Shown piece by piece: positions 1 through 9,188 of a DNA stretch of 64,000 bases. The notes beneath the pieces were generated by a model that did no database searches, had not been told where the DNA came from, and saw nothing but the letters and a program-made list of their open reading frames with translations. The stretch covers positions 1 through 64,000 of the forward strand of contig REDH01000075.1 of NCBI GenBank assembly GCA_007693585.1. The letters are read 5' to 3'. This DNA is from Deltaproteobacteria bacterium (GTDB taxonomy: Bacteria; Myxococcota_A; Bradymonadia; REDH01). A program made the position numbers and the translations under genes. How positions within the stretch are numbered: the first letter of the stretch is position 1; each line of letters begins with the position of its first letter.

Positions 1-55
<55 letters not shown>

Positions 56-73
56 GGGGCGCTGATCCTTCCT

Positions 74-1903
74 GTGCTGATCGGCTGGTGGACGCTGCGG
101 ACGTTGCCGTGGCTCGTGCTGGATGTCCTGGCGCTGCTGTGGCGGGTGGTGCGGTGGTCGGTGGCGCGTGCGGCAGGTGTGCTGCTGGCGGGGTGGGCGA
201 GGGTGGCGGCGCGTGCGGGAGCCGGTGCGGGACTGCGTCGGGGAGGGCGGCGGCTGGCGTCGGGTTACGTGGGGCTGGTGCGTCATGCGTTGCGGCGTCC
301 GGCGGGGGTGATCTTCCTGGTGGTGTTGCTGGCGGTGGGGTTGTTCCGCCTGTACGGGGACGTGGGCCTGCAGCTCCTTCCGGAGATGGCGCAGGGGGAG
401 GTTCGTGCGGAGCTTCGGTTGCCTGTGGGTACGCCTCTGGCGGAGACGGTGGCGGTGGTGGAGCGGGTGGAGGCTCGGCTGGCGCAGACGCCGGAGGTGC
501 TTCGTGTGGCGTCCTTCGCCGGCGTGTCGGACGATGCGATCGACCGACGGGAGCGTGGGGAGCACATGGCGGAGCTGACGGTCCGCGTGGTTCCGTCGCG
601 GGACCTGGCGCAGGCCGAGGAGCGGGTGATGGCGGCGTTGCGCCGGGCGCTGCGTGTGGAGCCCGGTCTGGATGCGGAGCTTCGTCGTCCGACGCTGTTC
701 ACGCTCGACGCGCCGATCGCCGTTCAATTGTTCGGGCGCGATCCGGCGGAGCTGGAGGGTGCTGCACGGCGGGTGATGGAGGTGGGGTCGGGGCTGCCCC
801 TGCTCGCGGACGTGCGGACCACGGCCGCGGCGGGGTTTCCCGAGGTGCGCGTGCGTTTCGATCGGTCGCGGATGGCGTCGCTGGGGCTGGACGTGCGGCA
901 GTCGGCGGAGACGCTGCGCCGGAAGGTGCAGGGCGTGCGTGCATCGGAGCTTCGGGACCGGGAGCGGACGCTGGACATCGAGCTGGCGGTGGATGTGGCC
1001 TCGCTGGGCTCGCTGGAGGCGCTGCTGGACCTTCCGATCGGGGTGGTCGGCGGTGCGGGCGGGGTGATGTCGCTGGACGATGCGCTGGCACAGGGGGGAG
1101 CGGAGGACATGCGCGGTGTGTCGGTTCCCCTGCGCGCCGTGGCCCATGTGGAGGTGGGGCGGGGTCCTGCGGAGATCCGGCGCATCGAGGGGAGGCGCGC
1201 GGTCGTGGTGGAGGCACGCGCGGCGATTCTGGATGTGCGCGCGGCGCGGGAGGCGCTGACCGCGGAGCTGGACGACATCGCTTTCGGCCCCGGGGTTCGC
1301 TGGGAGATCGGGGGGCAGTCCGCGGAGCTGGAGGCGGCGCAGCGCGGGCTGCTCCTTGCGCTGCTTGTGGCGGTCTTCCTGGTCTACGTGGTGATGGCTT
1401 CGACGTTCGAGTCGTTCCGGGGTCCCCTGATCATCCTGTTCACCATTCCGCTGGCGCTGGTCGGGGTGATGCTTGCCTTGTTCGCGCTGGGGCTTCCGTT
1501 GTCCGTGGTGGCGGGCATCGGGGTGATCGTGCTGGTGGGGATCGTGGTGAACAACGCCATCGTTCTGGTCGATGCGGCGCGCCGTCTCGAGCGGGAGGGC
1601 CTGTCGGTGGAGCGCGCCACGTTGCGGGCGTGCGAGATCCGCCTGCGGCCGGTCTGCATCACCGCGCTCACGACGGTTCTCGGGCTGGTGCCCATGGCGG
1701 TGGGGCTGGGGGCGGGCACGGAGCTTCGGCAGCCGCTGGCCTGGGTGGTGATCGGTGGCCTGGCGGTGGGGACCCTGCTGACGTTGCTCGTGATCCCGGT
1801 GCTCTGGAGCCTGACGGCGCCCTCCCGGGGCGCGGCGGCCGAACCCCCGCTCGCCGCTTGCGATGGGCCCGCGGACGAGCCGGTGACGGCGGGTCCCCGG
1901 TGA
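74..1903 (+). CDS. RND efflux transporter permease (AcrB/CusA-like), C-terminal half, 5'-truncated at window edge
   Basis: LLPEMAQGEVRAELRLPVGTPL and C-terminal TM block VVNNAIVLVDAARRLEREG...RPVCITALTTVLGLVPMAVGLG typical of RND permeases; frame stays open upstream (ALILPVLIGWW). Confidence 0.9.
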   Translation: MLIGWWTLRTLPWLVLDVLALLWRVVRWSVARAAGVLLAGWARVAARAGAGAGLRRGGRRLASGYVGLVRHALRRPAGVIFLVVLLAVGLFRLYGDVGLQLLPEMAQGEVRAELRLPVGTPLAETVAVVERVEARLAQTPEVLRVASFAGVSDDAIDRRERGEHMAELTVRVVPSRDLAQAEERVMAALRRALRVEPGLDAELRRPTLFTLDAPIAVQLFGRDPAELEGAARRVMEVGSGLPLLADVRTTAAAGFPEVRVRFDRSRMASLGLDVRQSAETLRRKVQGVRASELRDRERTLDIELAVDVASLGSLEALLDLPIGVVGGAGGVMSLDDALAQGGAEDMRGVSVPLRAVAHVEVGRGPAEIRRIEGRRAVVVEARAAILDVRAAREALTAELDDIAFGPGVRWEIGGQSAELEAAQRGLLLALLVAVFLVYVVMASTFESFRGPLIILFTIPLALVGVMLALFALGLPLSVVAGIGVIVLVGIVVNNAIVLVDAARRLEREGLSVERATLRACEIRLRPVCITALTTVLGLVPMAVGLGAGTELRQPLAWVVIGGLAVGTLLTLLVIPVLWSLTAPSRGAAAEPPLAACDGPADEPVTAGPR

Positions 1904-1995
1904 GCGTTCCGGCGTGCCCGGCCGAGTGGGCATGACCGTGTCCGGCGGGGGGAGGAACTCGTCGCCGTGAGATCGGCGCCGCGGGGTGGAGTGCC

Positions 1996-2024
1996 TTGTC
2001 GACTCCGGGGGCATCTGATAGTCG
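1996..2024 (+). promoter_or_regulatory. Putative sigma70-type promoter TTGTCG-N17-TAGTCG
   Basis: TTG hexamer, exact 17-bp spacer, TAG-type -10, upstream of the FHA gene; shares architecture with other candidates in the window. Confidence 0.4.
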
Positions 2025-2091
2025 GGGGTCGATTGATTCGGTCCCGGAGTTCGGCCGGGGCGAGACCCATCATCTGCGTCAGGAGAGGCAC

Positions 2092-2817
2092 ATGAGCGAG
2101 CACCGCCGAAAGAGCCTTCGGAGCTTCTACTGCGAAGAAGCGCTCTGGAAAGCGCTGGAGCAGCAGTCGCAGGAGCAGGACGCCTCGATGGATCAGCTCC
2201 TCAACGATGCGCTGAGGGCGTTTCTGGAGGGCGCCTCCGCCGGCGCGCCGCCGGCGGCGTCGCCGCAGGCTCCCGTCCCCGCTCCCGCCCCGCCACCTGC
2301 TGCGCCGGAGGCCCCGCCCGAGGCCCCGCCCCGCCCCCGTGCGGATGCCGAGCTGCCGTCGTCCGGCGCCCTCCGTGGAGGGGCGGATCATCGCACCCTC
2401 GAGCGCATCCCGGCGGTGAAGCCTGCCGGGCGGGCACCGACGCTGACGCCTCCGCCGCCGCCGGCGGTGAAGCCCCCCGCGCCGCCGCCACCGTCGCCGA
2501 GCGGAGCGCAGCCCGCGGTCGATGCCAGCGGAAAGCCACGCCTGTTCATCCAGTTCGACGGCCAGACGTACACCGTCGAGAAGGAGAAGTTCATCATCGG
2601 TCGCGGCACGCAGGGCACCGACCTCACGATCCGCGACGGAAACGTCTCCCGCAAGCACGCCGCCGTGATCTTCCATACCGGCAACTTCTACCTGCAGGAC
2701 ATGGGCAGCACCAACGGCATCGAGTTCCAGGGGAGCCGCATCGACACGAAGCGGGTGGAGGATGGAGACATCTTCCACATCTGTGACCACGAACTCCGCT
2801 TCAGCTTCCAGCCCTGA
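2092..2817 (+). CDS. FHA domain protein with N-terminal ribbon-helix-helix-like segment and Pro/Ala-rich linker
   Basis: N-term KSLRSFYCEEALWKALEQQSQEQDASMDQLLNDALRAFL; C-term FHA motif IGRGTQGTDLTIRDGNVSRKHAAVIFHTGNFYLQDMGSTNGIEFQG; ATG after AGGAGAGGCAC. Confidence 0.85.
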   Translation: MSEHRRKSLRSFYCEEALWKALEQQSQEQDASMDQLLNDALRAFLEGASAGAPPAASPQAPVPAPAPPPAAPEAPPEAPPRPRADAELPSSGALRGGADHRTLERIPAVKPAGRAPTLTPPPPPAVKPPAPPPPSPSGAQPAVDASGKPRLFIQFDGQTYTVEKEKFIIGRGTQGTDLTIRDGNVSRKHAAVIFHTGNFYLQDMGSTNGIEFQGSRIDTKRVEDGDIFHICDHELRFSFQP

Positions 2818-2941
2818 CGACGTTGTCGGGTTGCTGGGGATGAGCCGGAGTGCGCATCCCTGCCCGGGCCACTCGCATCCCGTTCCCCGGGGCGACGTGT
2901 CCGCCCCGCTCGAGCAGGCTGTTCTGCGCAAGGGAGGACCC

Positions 2942-3991
2942 ATGTTCGCCGTGCACACCTGGGCACCCGGTCGAACCCGGATCGCGCTCGCCCCGATGAC
3001 CCCGCTCGCTCGGCCCTGGAACCGGGTGGTGCATGTTCATCTGCTCCATGAGGGGCAGTACGCGGCCCTCGTGGATACGGGACTTCCGTCAAGCCGGGAG
3101 CCGCTGATGGCGGCCCTGGAGCATCTCGGCGTGTCGCCGTCGCGCGTGCGCCGGATCCTGCTGACGGGCCTCGGCCCCGCCTCCACCGGGAACCTCGAGG
3201 TGTTCCCGGACGTCCCGGTGCTCTCGGTGTCGGAGAATGGGCCGCAGGAGGCCTGTCCGGAGGCACGGCGCGCGGCTTCGTCGGAGCGCCTGGTTCGCGC
3301 GGTGGCTGCGCTCTCCGAGGTCGGGGCGCTCTCGCAGGAGGAGGGGGAACGAGCGGTGGAGGCGCTGCTCGATGCGCTCTTCGGAGGGGGGGGGGCGAGG
3401 CGGACCGTGATGGGGGTCCGCGACGGGAGCCTGATCGCGGCTGACTCGGCCCGGCTGGAAGCGCTGTCGGCCCCGGGAAGCGAGGAAGGCTCCTGTGTGT
3501 ATCACGACAGCGCCTCCGGTGACCTGTACGGGGGTCGCGCGCTGGTCTTCGACGAGCATTTTCCGGTGCTGAGGATCGACGACGTGATCGCGAGTTTCGA
3601 TCGCCTGTCGCAGTTGGCGCCGCGTCGGATTCTGCCGTTGACGGGTCTGCTGCAGGAAGACCATCGCGCCGCGTTCCGCTCGCTCGGGCTCCTGGTTCAT
3701 GGAGCGCTCAGTCATCTCCCCTATGCGTTCGCGGGGCCCACGCGTGCGGTGGATCTGGCGCGGCGGGACTTCGGCGACGGAGAGGGTCAACCGGTCGCGC
3801 TGATCGCGCGGACGTTGCGCTATGAGGTGTTGCTCGACGAGCTGGCCCGTTCGGGGGTGGTGGAGCGTGAGGGAGAGGGGCCCCTTGCCGTTCATCATGG
3901 CGGTTCGGCGCAGGGCAGCCGCACGGCAGCCCTGCTCGCGGAGGTGCGCGCGCGCCGGGCTGCACGGGCCTCGGGGACGGGGGAGTCCTGA
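2942..3991 (+). CDS. Metallo-beta-lactamase-fold-like protein with apparently degenerate metal-binding motif
   Basis: ALVDTGLPSSREPLMAALEHLGVSPSRVRRILLTGLGPASTGNLEVFPDVPV matches MBL-fold layout, but HxHxDH is replaced by GLGPAS; ATG 2942 chosen within ORF 2762-3991. Confidence 0.6.
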   Translation: MFAVHTWAPGRTRIALAPMTPLARPWNRVVHVHLLHEGQYAALVDTGLPSSREPLMAALEHLGVSPSRVRRILLTGLGPASTGNLEVFPDVPVLSVSENGPQEACPEARRAASSERLVRAVAALSEVGALSQEEGERAVEALLDALFGGGGARRTVMGVRDGSLIAADSARLEALSAPGSEEGSCVYHDSASGDLYGGRALVFDEHFPVLRIDDVIASFDRLSQLAPRRILPLTGLLQEDHRAAFRSLGLLVHGALSHLPYAFAGPTRAVDLARRDFGDGEGQPVALIARTLRYEVLLDELARSGVVEREGEGPLAVHHGGSAQGSRTAALLAEVRARRAARASGTGES

Positions 3992-4057
3992 AGGGCGGGA
4001 CGGGACGGCGGGGGTGCGGGCGGAGGTGCGGAGGGTCTGGCTGTGGCGGGCGGGGCT

Positions 4058-4489
4058 TCAGCGTGCGGTGTCGGGCTCGGGAAGGAGCGCGAGGACCTCG
4101 ACGACACGGTAGCGGAGTTGGTTGCCGGCCGGTTCCAGTCGTGCGGTGGGCGCGATGAGGACGGGGAAGGCGGCGCCGGTACCGATGTCCGGGGATTCGA
4201 GGAGGGCGATCGCGTCGTCGGTGGCGTCGCGCGCAGGTCGCAGTGCGACGCGGAACCAGTGATCGCGCAGTCTGATCTCCCACGCTGGGACGTCGCAGCG
4301 GGTGGGGTTGTAGCGGGCGAGGGTGGAGAACCGGTCGATGTCGTCGGCCTGTCCAAGGGCCGTGGCGATTGCGGACTCGGTGTGGGCGGCTGCGCGCTGG
4401 ACGGGGGACATGGGCGGCGCGGAAGTGGCGGCGCAGCCTGCGAGGAGCAGAGCGAGGGACGCCGTGGGGATGAGGCTGGCTCGCGTCAC
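4058..4489 (-). CDS. Small putative lipoprotein of unknown function
   Basis: Signal peptide/lipobox MTRASLIPTASLALLLAGCAAT. Confidence 0.7.
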   Translation of the reverse strand: MTRASLIPTASLALLLAGCAATSAPPMSPVQRAAAHTESAIATALGQADDIDRFSTLARYNPTRCDVPAWEIRLRDHWFRVALRPARDATDDAIALLESPDIGTGAAFPVLIAPTARLEPAGNQLRYRVVEVLALLPEPDTAR

Positions 4490-4501
4490 GGTGAACGATG
4501 C

Positions 4502-5800
4502 TCAGGGGAGGTGGAGGTCGAGCATGGCGAGGCCTGGGGGGACCTTCGGGAAGAAGTAGGTCGACTTCTGCGGCAGGAACAGCCCGGCGTTGCCGATCTC
4601 GAGAAGCGGGTCGATGGCGAGGCGGCCCGGGAGTGCGGCGAAGTGCGTGTCCGGATGGCCGAGTGCCTCGCGTACCTCGGCGAGCGCGTGGGTGTGCAGG
4701 ATGTGGCTGGTGGTCTCCTGCTCGCGCACGGAGAGGTTGGCCAGGCGGGGGAGGATGAGGTCGTGGAGGAGCAGGAGGGGGATGCGCTCGGCGACGGGGG
4801 GAAGGCGGTGCCGCCGGATGGCTTCGGCGACGCGGTCGCGTCGGGGGTGCAGGCGCAGGAGGCGGGGGCGGGCGCCCGGTGTGTCGGCGAGGGCGAGCAG
4901 CAGGGTCTCGGTGTCGTCGAGCAGGGGCTGGAGGGCGGGCTGCTCGAGGGGAGCATCGACTTCTTCGAGGGAGAAGAGTGCCCGGAGCTGTTCGACGAAG
5001 CGATCGGTACGGAATCCGGGGAGTCCGCGGAGGATGCGATGGGTCGGCTGGACGACGGTATCCGGGGCGTGTGCGTTGGCGAGGAAGCCCATGATCCAGT
5101 CGGTGTCGGCGCCGGTCGTTGTGGACTCCCTGCGGAGGGCGAGTGCGGCCTCGTAGCGGTGATGTCCGTCGGCGATGAGGAGTTGTCGTTCGCGGAAGGT
5201 GGTCGCGATGGCGTTGACGACTCCGGGTTCGTCGAGGACGTGGATGGTGTGCAGGACGTCGTCGCGGTCCTGCCAGGCGCAGAGCGGGGGGCGTTCGGGC
5301 GCTGTGGAGAGAGTGCGCTCGAGGGAGAGCTCGGGGTCTCCGTACAGGAAGTAGATGGGCGAGAACTGTGCGTGGGTGCTGCGGAGGAGGTCCGTTCGGC
5401 TCAGGCGGGGGGCGCGGAGGGTCCGCTCGTGGGGAAGGATGACCCGGTCGCCATAGTCGTGGAGGCGTACCCGACCGATGACCCCCGTCCGGACCATCGG
5501 GGCGCCGTGGAGGACGAAGCGCTGTTCGAGTCTCAGGAAGGCGGGCTGCGGGAGGTGGGTGAGGGTTCCGTTGCGGATCCAGGATCTCAGGGTGCGGCCG
5601 GCCTGCTCGTGGAGGCGTGGGGCGTCCGGGTGGGGGACGAGACCGGGCTCGAGTCTCCGGAACGCGAAGGGAGAGCGGTCCCGGTCGTATGCGAGCAGGT
5701 CCGAGGGTGCGGACGCGGGAACGGTGGGCAGCACCGTCGCGACGTCGGGCACGACGTCGGGGTTGTAGTGAAGCGCCCGAAAGGGCCGGACGTCAGCCAT
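4502..5800 (-). CDS. DUF1015 family protein
   Basis: MADVRPFRALHYNP...RFVLHGAPMVRTGVIGRVRLHDYGDRVILPHERTL...LLIADGHHRYEAAL; start at 5800 within longer ORF. Confidence 0.85.
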   Translation of the reverse strand: MADVRPFRALHYNPDVVPDVATVLPTVPASAPSDLLAYDRDRSPFAFRRLEPGLVPHPDAPRLHEQAGRTLRSWIRNGTLTHLPQPAFLRLEQRFVLHGAPMVRTGVIGRVRLHDYGDRVILPHERTLRAPRLSRTDLLRSTHAQFSPIYFLYGDPELSLERTLSTAPERPPLCAWQDRDDVLHTIHVLDEPGVVNAIATTFRERQLLIADGHHRYEAALALRRESTTTGADTDWIMGFLANAHAPDTVVQPTHRILRGLPGFRTDRFVEQLRALFSLEEVDAPLEQPALQPLLDDTETLLLALADTPGARPRLLRLHPRRDRVAEAIRRHRLPPVAERIPLLLLHDLILPRLANLSVREQETTSHILHTHALAEVREALGHPDTHFAALPGRLAIDPLLEIGNAGLFLPQKSTYFFPKVPPGLAMLDLHLP

Positions 5801-5883
5801 GCGGACCTGAAGAGGGGGCGTGCGTTCGGGTGGGTGGGGTCCAGTGCCCCGGCAGTGGCTGGTAGCGGAGAATCCGTGGGCTG

Positions 5884-6528
5884 TCACGGGTCGTTCCGGG
5901 CCGGACCGTGCAGGGTGTGCGGGTCGACACCGAGCGTCGTGGCGAGCCGGTCTGCGGAGAGGTCTCCCGTGCGCAGAATCCGTGGAGTGGAGCGGCTGAG
6001 GTCGAGATGGGCAGGTCGGGCGACCGCCTGCGGGGCCTGGCTGGCGACAGCGGCGTCCCAGCCGGTGTTCGCGAGCCGATCGGCGGCGTCGGCGAGGGTT
6101 GTGCAGGGTTCGTCGCCGAGGAGGATGGGCCACAGGGCGAGCGGGTGTTGCGAACGCAGCAGCAGCTCGAGCAGCGCGGGAGAGTCATCCATGCAGAGGT
6201 CGACGGTGCCGGGGACCGGCTGGAGGGTGTGGGGGACTGTTCGCCTGCACGGGAGGCGAAGGACGAGCGGTCCGGGCCAGTGCCGGTCCATGAGGCGCTG
6301 CGTGGGCGGCGAGGGGGCCCTGTCGAGCAGGGGAGCGAGGTGGGCGGGTCGGGAGACGGCGATGATCGCGGTGCTGTCGACGCCGCGGTCCTGGAGGAGC
6401 TGGCGCGCGCGCATCGCTGGCGCAGGCCTGGCGTGGTGTGCGAGGACGATGCCCGCCGTCGAGGGCGCGAGCACGAGGCCATCGGTCGAGACGGCACGGA
6501 TGGCCAATTCCACTTGCGTGCTGTGCAT
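5884..6528 (-). CDS. Divergent Sua5/YciO/YrdC-like protein
   Basis: GLVLAPSTAGIVLAHHARPAPAMRARQLLQDRG...LLDRAPSPPTQRLMDRHWPGPLVLRLP resembles the YrdC fold (WPGPL motif); canonical binding motifs look altered. Confidence 0.5.
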   Translation of the reverse strand: MHSTQVELAIRAVSTDGLVLAPSTAGIVLAHHARPAPAMRARQLLQDRGVDSTAIIAVSRPAHLAPLLDRAPSPPTQRLMDRHWPGPLVLRLPCRRTVPHTLQPVPGTVDLCMDDSPALLELLLRSQHPLALWPILLGDEPCTTLADAADRLANTGWDAAVASQAPQAVARPAHLDLSRSTPRILRTGDLSADRLATTLGVDPHTLHGPARNDP

Positions 6529-6595
6529 GCGTATCCTAAGCGTGCGGCAGTCCGGGCGCGGCCCGGACGGTTCCCCCCACCGTGCAGGTCGACCC

Positions 6596-6907
6596 ATGAT
6601 CTATGTGATTGCCGAGCCGTGCGAGGGTGTGTGCGACACCGCATGCGTGGATGTCTGTCCGGTGGACTGCATTCACGGTCCCGCGCCGCTCGAGGAGATT
6701 CGCGAGGTTCGCGACAAGGAGGGCGAGGAGGGCCTTCGCGCGAAATTCGGCGAGAAGATTCAGCTCTACATCGATCCCGAAGAGTGCATCAGCTGTGGCG
6801 CGTGCGAGCCGGAGTGTCCGGTGGACGCGATCTTCGAGGACGACGAGCTCCCGGAGAAGTGGGCGCATTACGCCGAGTCCAACGCGAAGTTCTTCGAGGA
6901 TCGCTGA
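6596..6907 (+). CDS. Ferredoxin family protein (two Cys-rich Fe-S clusters)
   Basis: CEGVCDTACVDVCPVDCIH and CISCGACEPECPVDAIFEDDELPEKW; ATG at 6596 inside a longer spurious ORF. Confidence 0.92.
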   Translation: MIYVIAEPCEGVCDTACVDVCPVDCIHGPAPLEEIREVRDKEGEEGLRAKFGEKIQLYIDPEECISCGACEPECPVDAIFEDDELPEKWAHYAESNAKFFEDR

Positions 6908-6911
6908 CACG

Positions 6912-9188
6912 TCAGTCCAGCTCCACGTAGTCGAGGATCACCCGCTTCTCGCCGACCCCGGGGAAGTCGATGGTGAGCCGGATGCGGGAGCCCGAGGGAT
7001 CCGCTCCGGTGACCGTTCCCGTCCCGAAGAGTCGATGGCGCGCGGAACGCCCCACCAGGCGCTGGGCGTCCGCAACGCGCTCCTCGGGATAGTGGCGGTC
7101 GTCGAAGACGATGCCCTCGACCGGAACCTGCCGGACGGGATCGGCGATGCGCTCCGGCGCCGGTCGCTGATCGAACTCGTCCCAGGCGGCCGAACGCCGG
7201 CCGTGGGTGTGGGTGCCCGGGGCTGAACCGGGCCGTGCCGAGCCGGGGACGGCTTCGACCTGATCGTCCGGGAGAAGGCTGACGAAGGGACTCAGGGGCG
7301 CCGGTCGCGTCTGCCCATGCAGCCTCCGCTCGGCAGCGGCCGTCAGGATGAGGTGTTCTCGGGCCCGGGTGACCGCCACGTAGAAGAGGCGGCGCTCCTC
7401 GTCCTCGTCCGTGGGTCGCAGGCGGCTGCGCAGGGGAAAGCGTCCGTCCTCGAGACCGGTGACGAACACCACGGGGAACTCGAGCCCCTTGGCCATGTGG
7501 ACGGTCATCAGCTGCACTTCGCCCCCGTCCTCGAGGACGGTGTCGGCTGCGCCCCGCAGGGTGATCGACTCGAGGAAGTCGACGACTCCGGTTGCGCCGG
7601 AGGGGGCGTGCATGGCGAACTCCACGGCGGCGTGTCGCAGTTCCTCGACGTTGCGGATACGGTCTTCCGCATCGGGGTCGCGGCTTGCTGCCAGTGTCTC
7701 GAGATAGCCGGTCTCCACGAGCAGCACGTCGAGGGCTTCGTCGACTCGGCCCTCGTGTGCCGCCATCTGGAGGGCCGCCATGGTGTCGCGGAACTGCCGG
7801 AGGCCTTCCCGGGTGCGCCGGTTGAGCCGGGACGGGGGGGCGGCCTCGAACGGGCCCAGGGCGGCGAGGAGGGAGAGGCCCTCCCCACGGCGGGCCTGGT
7901 CCAGAAGCTCGATCGTGGTCCTGCCCACCCCCCGGGATGGGGTGTTCACCACCCGGAAGAAGGCGTTGTCGTCGAGGGGGTTCACGGCGAGCTGCAGGTA
8001 GGCGAGTACATCCCGTACCTCGCGGCGCTCATAGAAGCTTACGCCCCCGATGATCCGGTGATCCGTGCCCGCCGCGCGGAGCCGCTCCTCGAGCACGCGG
8101 CTCTGGGCGTTGGTGCGGTAGAAGACGGCCATGTCGTCGAAGGACAGCCCGTGCTCGCGACGAAGACGGTGGATCTCCCCGGCGACCCACTCGGCCTCTT
8201 CCCGGTCGTTGCGTCCGATGAAGAGCCGCACCCGCGGTCCGTCGCTGCGGGTGGTGAAGAGGCGCTTCGGCATCCGGTCCGGCAGCGACTCGACCACGGC
8301 GTGTGCGGTCTCGAGGATCTGGGGGCTGGAGCGGTAGTTCTGCTCGAGCTTCACGATGCACACGTCGCGATAGTCCTCGGTGAAGCGACCGACGTTCTCG
8401 ACGGAGGCACCGCGCCACCCGTAGATGGACTGATCGTCGTCCCCCACCACGGTGATGTTGCCGTCGTCCGGCACGAGGGCGCGCAGGAGGCGGTACTGCG
8501 CGACATCGGTGTCCTGGAACTCGTCCACCATGACGTATCGGTAGCGCTCGCGAAACTGCTCCCGGAGGTCGTCCTCGTGCTCCAGCAGGTGAAGGGTCCA
8601 CGCGATGAGGCCTCCGAAGTCCACGCTGTTGCTGGCACGCAGGGTGTCTTCGTAGCGCTGGTAGAGTCGGGCCTCCTCTTCGGCTTCCCGTCCGATGGCC
8701 CGCTCGACTGCCTGCGCCGGCGAGGCCCCGTCGTGGCGCCATTCGTCGATGCGCTGTCGATAGTGACGCAGCGTGCCGGAGTCGTGAGGGAGGGCCATGG
8801 TTCGGGTGAGTCTGCGCAGGATCTGGAGCTGGTCCTCGTCGTCCACGATGGTCATGGCCCGCGTGAGCCCGAGGCGGCTGCCTTCGGCCCGAAGCCAGCG
8901 GGCACAGACGGAGTGGAAGGTGGAGAGCGTCGCGCCGTCGAGCGATGAGCCGGCGAGGCGCTGCGCACGGCTGCGCATCTCGCGCGCTGCCTTGTTGGTG
9001 AAGGTGAGGGCGAGCAGGCTGTGTGCGGGAACGCCGGACTTCAGCAGGGCAGCGATCCGGTGGGTGATGACGCGGGTCTTGCCGCTGCCCGCTCCGGCGA
9101 GGACGAGCAGCGGGCCGTCGCGGTGTGCGACGGCCGCGGCCTGCATGGGATTGAGTTCCATCCGCGTCGGCGACTCGGGAGCGCTCAC
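6912..9188 (-). CDS. UvrD/PcrA-type superfamily I DNA helicase
   Basis: LNPMQAAAVAHRDGPLLVLAGAGSGKTRVITHRIAALL, YVMVDEFQDTDVAQYRLL, VVGDDDQSIYGWRGA, VQLMTVHMAKGLEFPVVFVTGLEDGRFP; GTG start at 9188 overlaps upstream stop (ATG alternative at 9161). Confidence 0.93.
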   Translation of the reverse strand: MSAPESPTRMELNPMQAAAVAHRDGPLLVLAGAGSGKTRVITHRIAALLKSGVPAHSLLALTFTNKAAREMRSRAQRLAGSSLDGATLSTFHSVCARWLRAEGSRLGLTRAMTIVDDEDQLQILRRLTRTMALPHDSGTLRHYRQRIDEWRHDGASPAQAVERAIGREAEEEARLYQRYEDTLRASNSVDFGGLIAWTLHLLEHEDDLREQFRERYRYVMVDEFQDTDVAQYRLLRALVPDDGNITVVGDDDQSIYGWRGASVENVGRFTEDYRDVCIVKLEQNYRSSPQILETAHAVVESLPDRMPKRLFTTRSDGPRVRLFIGRNDREEAEWVAGEIHRLRREHGLSFDDMAVFYRTNAQSRVLEERLRAAGTDHRIIGGVSFYERREVRDVLAYLQLAVNPLDDNAFFRVVNTPSRGVGRTTIELLDQARRGEGLSLLAALGPFEAAPPSRLNRRTREGLRQFRDTMAALQMAAHEGRVDEALDVLLVETGYLETLAASRDPDAEDRIRNVEELRHAAVEFAMHAPSGATGVVDFLESITLRGAADTVLEDGGEVQLMTVHMAKGLEFPVVFVTGLEDGRFPLRSRLRPTDEDEERRLFYVAVTRAREHLILTAAAERRLHGQTRPAPLSPFVSLLPDDQVEAVPGSARPGSAPGTHTHGRRSAAWDEFDQRPAPERIADPVRQVPVEGIVFDDRHYPEERVADAQRLVGRSARHRLFGTGTVTGADPSGSRIRLTIDFPGVGEKRVILDYVELD

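Noticed and set aside
6526-6540. TAGGAT-like -10 directly upstream of the YrdC-like ATG (minus strand) as a leaderless promoter
   Set aside because: No convincing -35 and only 4 nt between the element and ATG, so the transcription start would fall inside the start codon
4043-6595. Upstream part of the 954-aa plus-strand ORF
   Set aside because: Antisense to the DUF1015, lipoprotein and YrdC-like genes; only the ferredoxin portion from 6596 looks real
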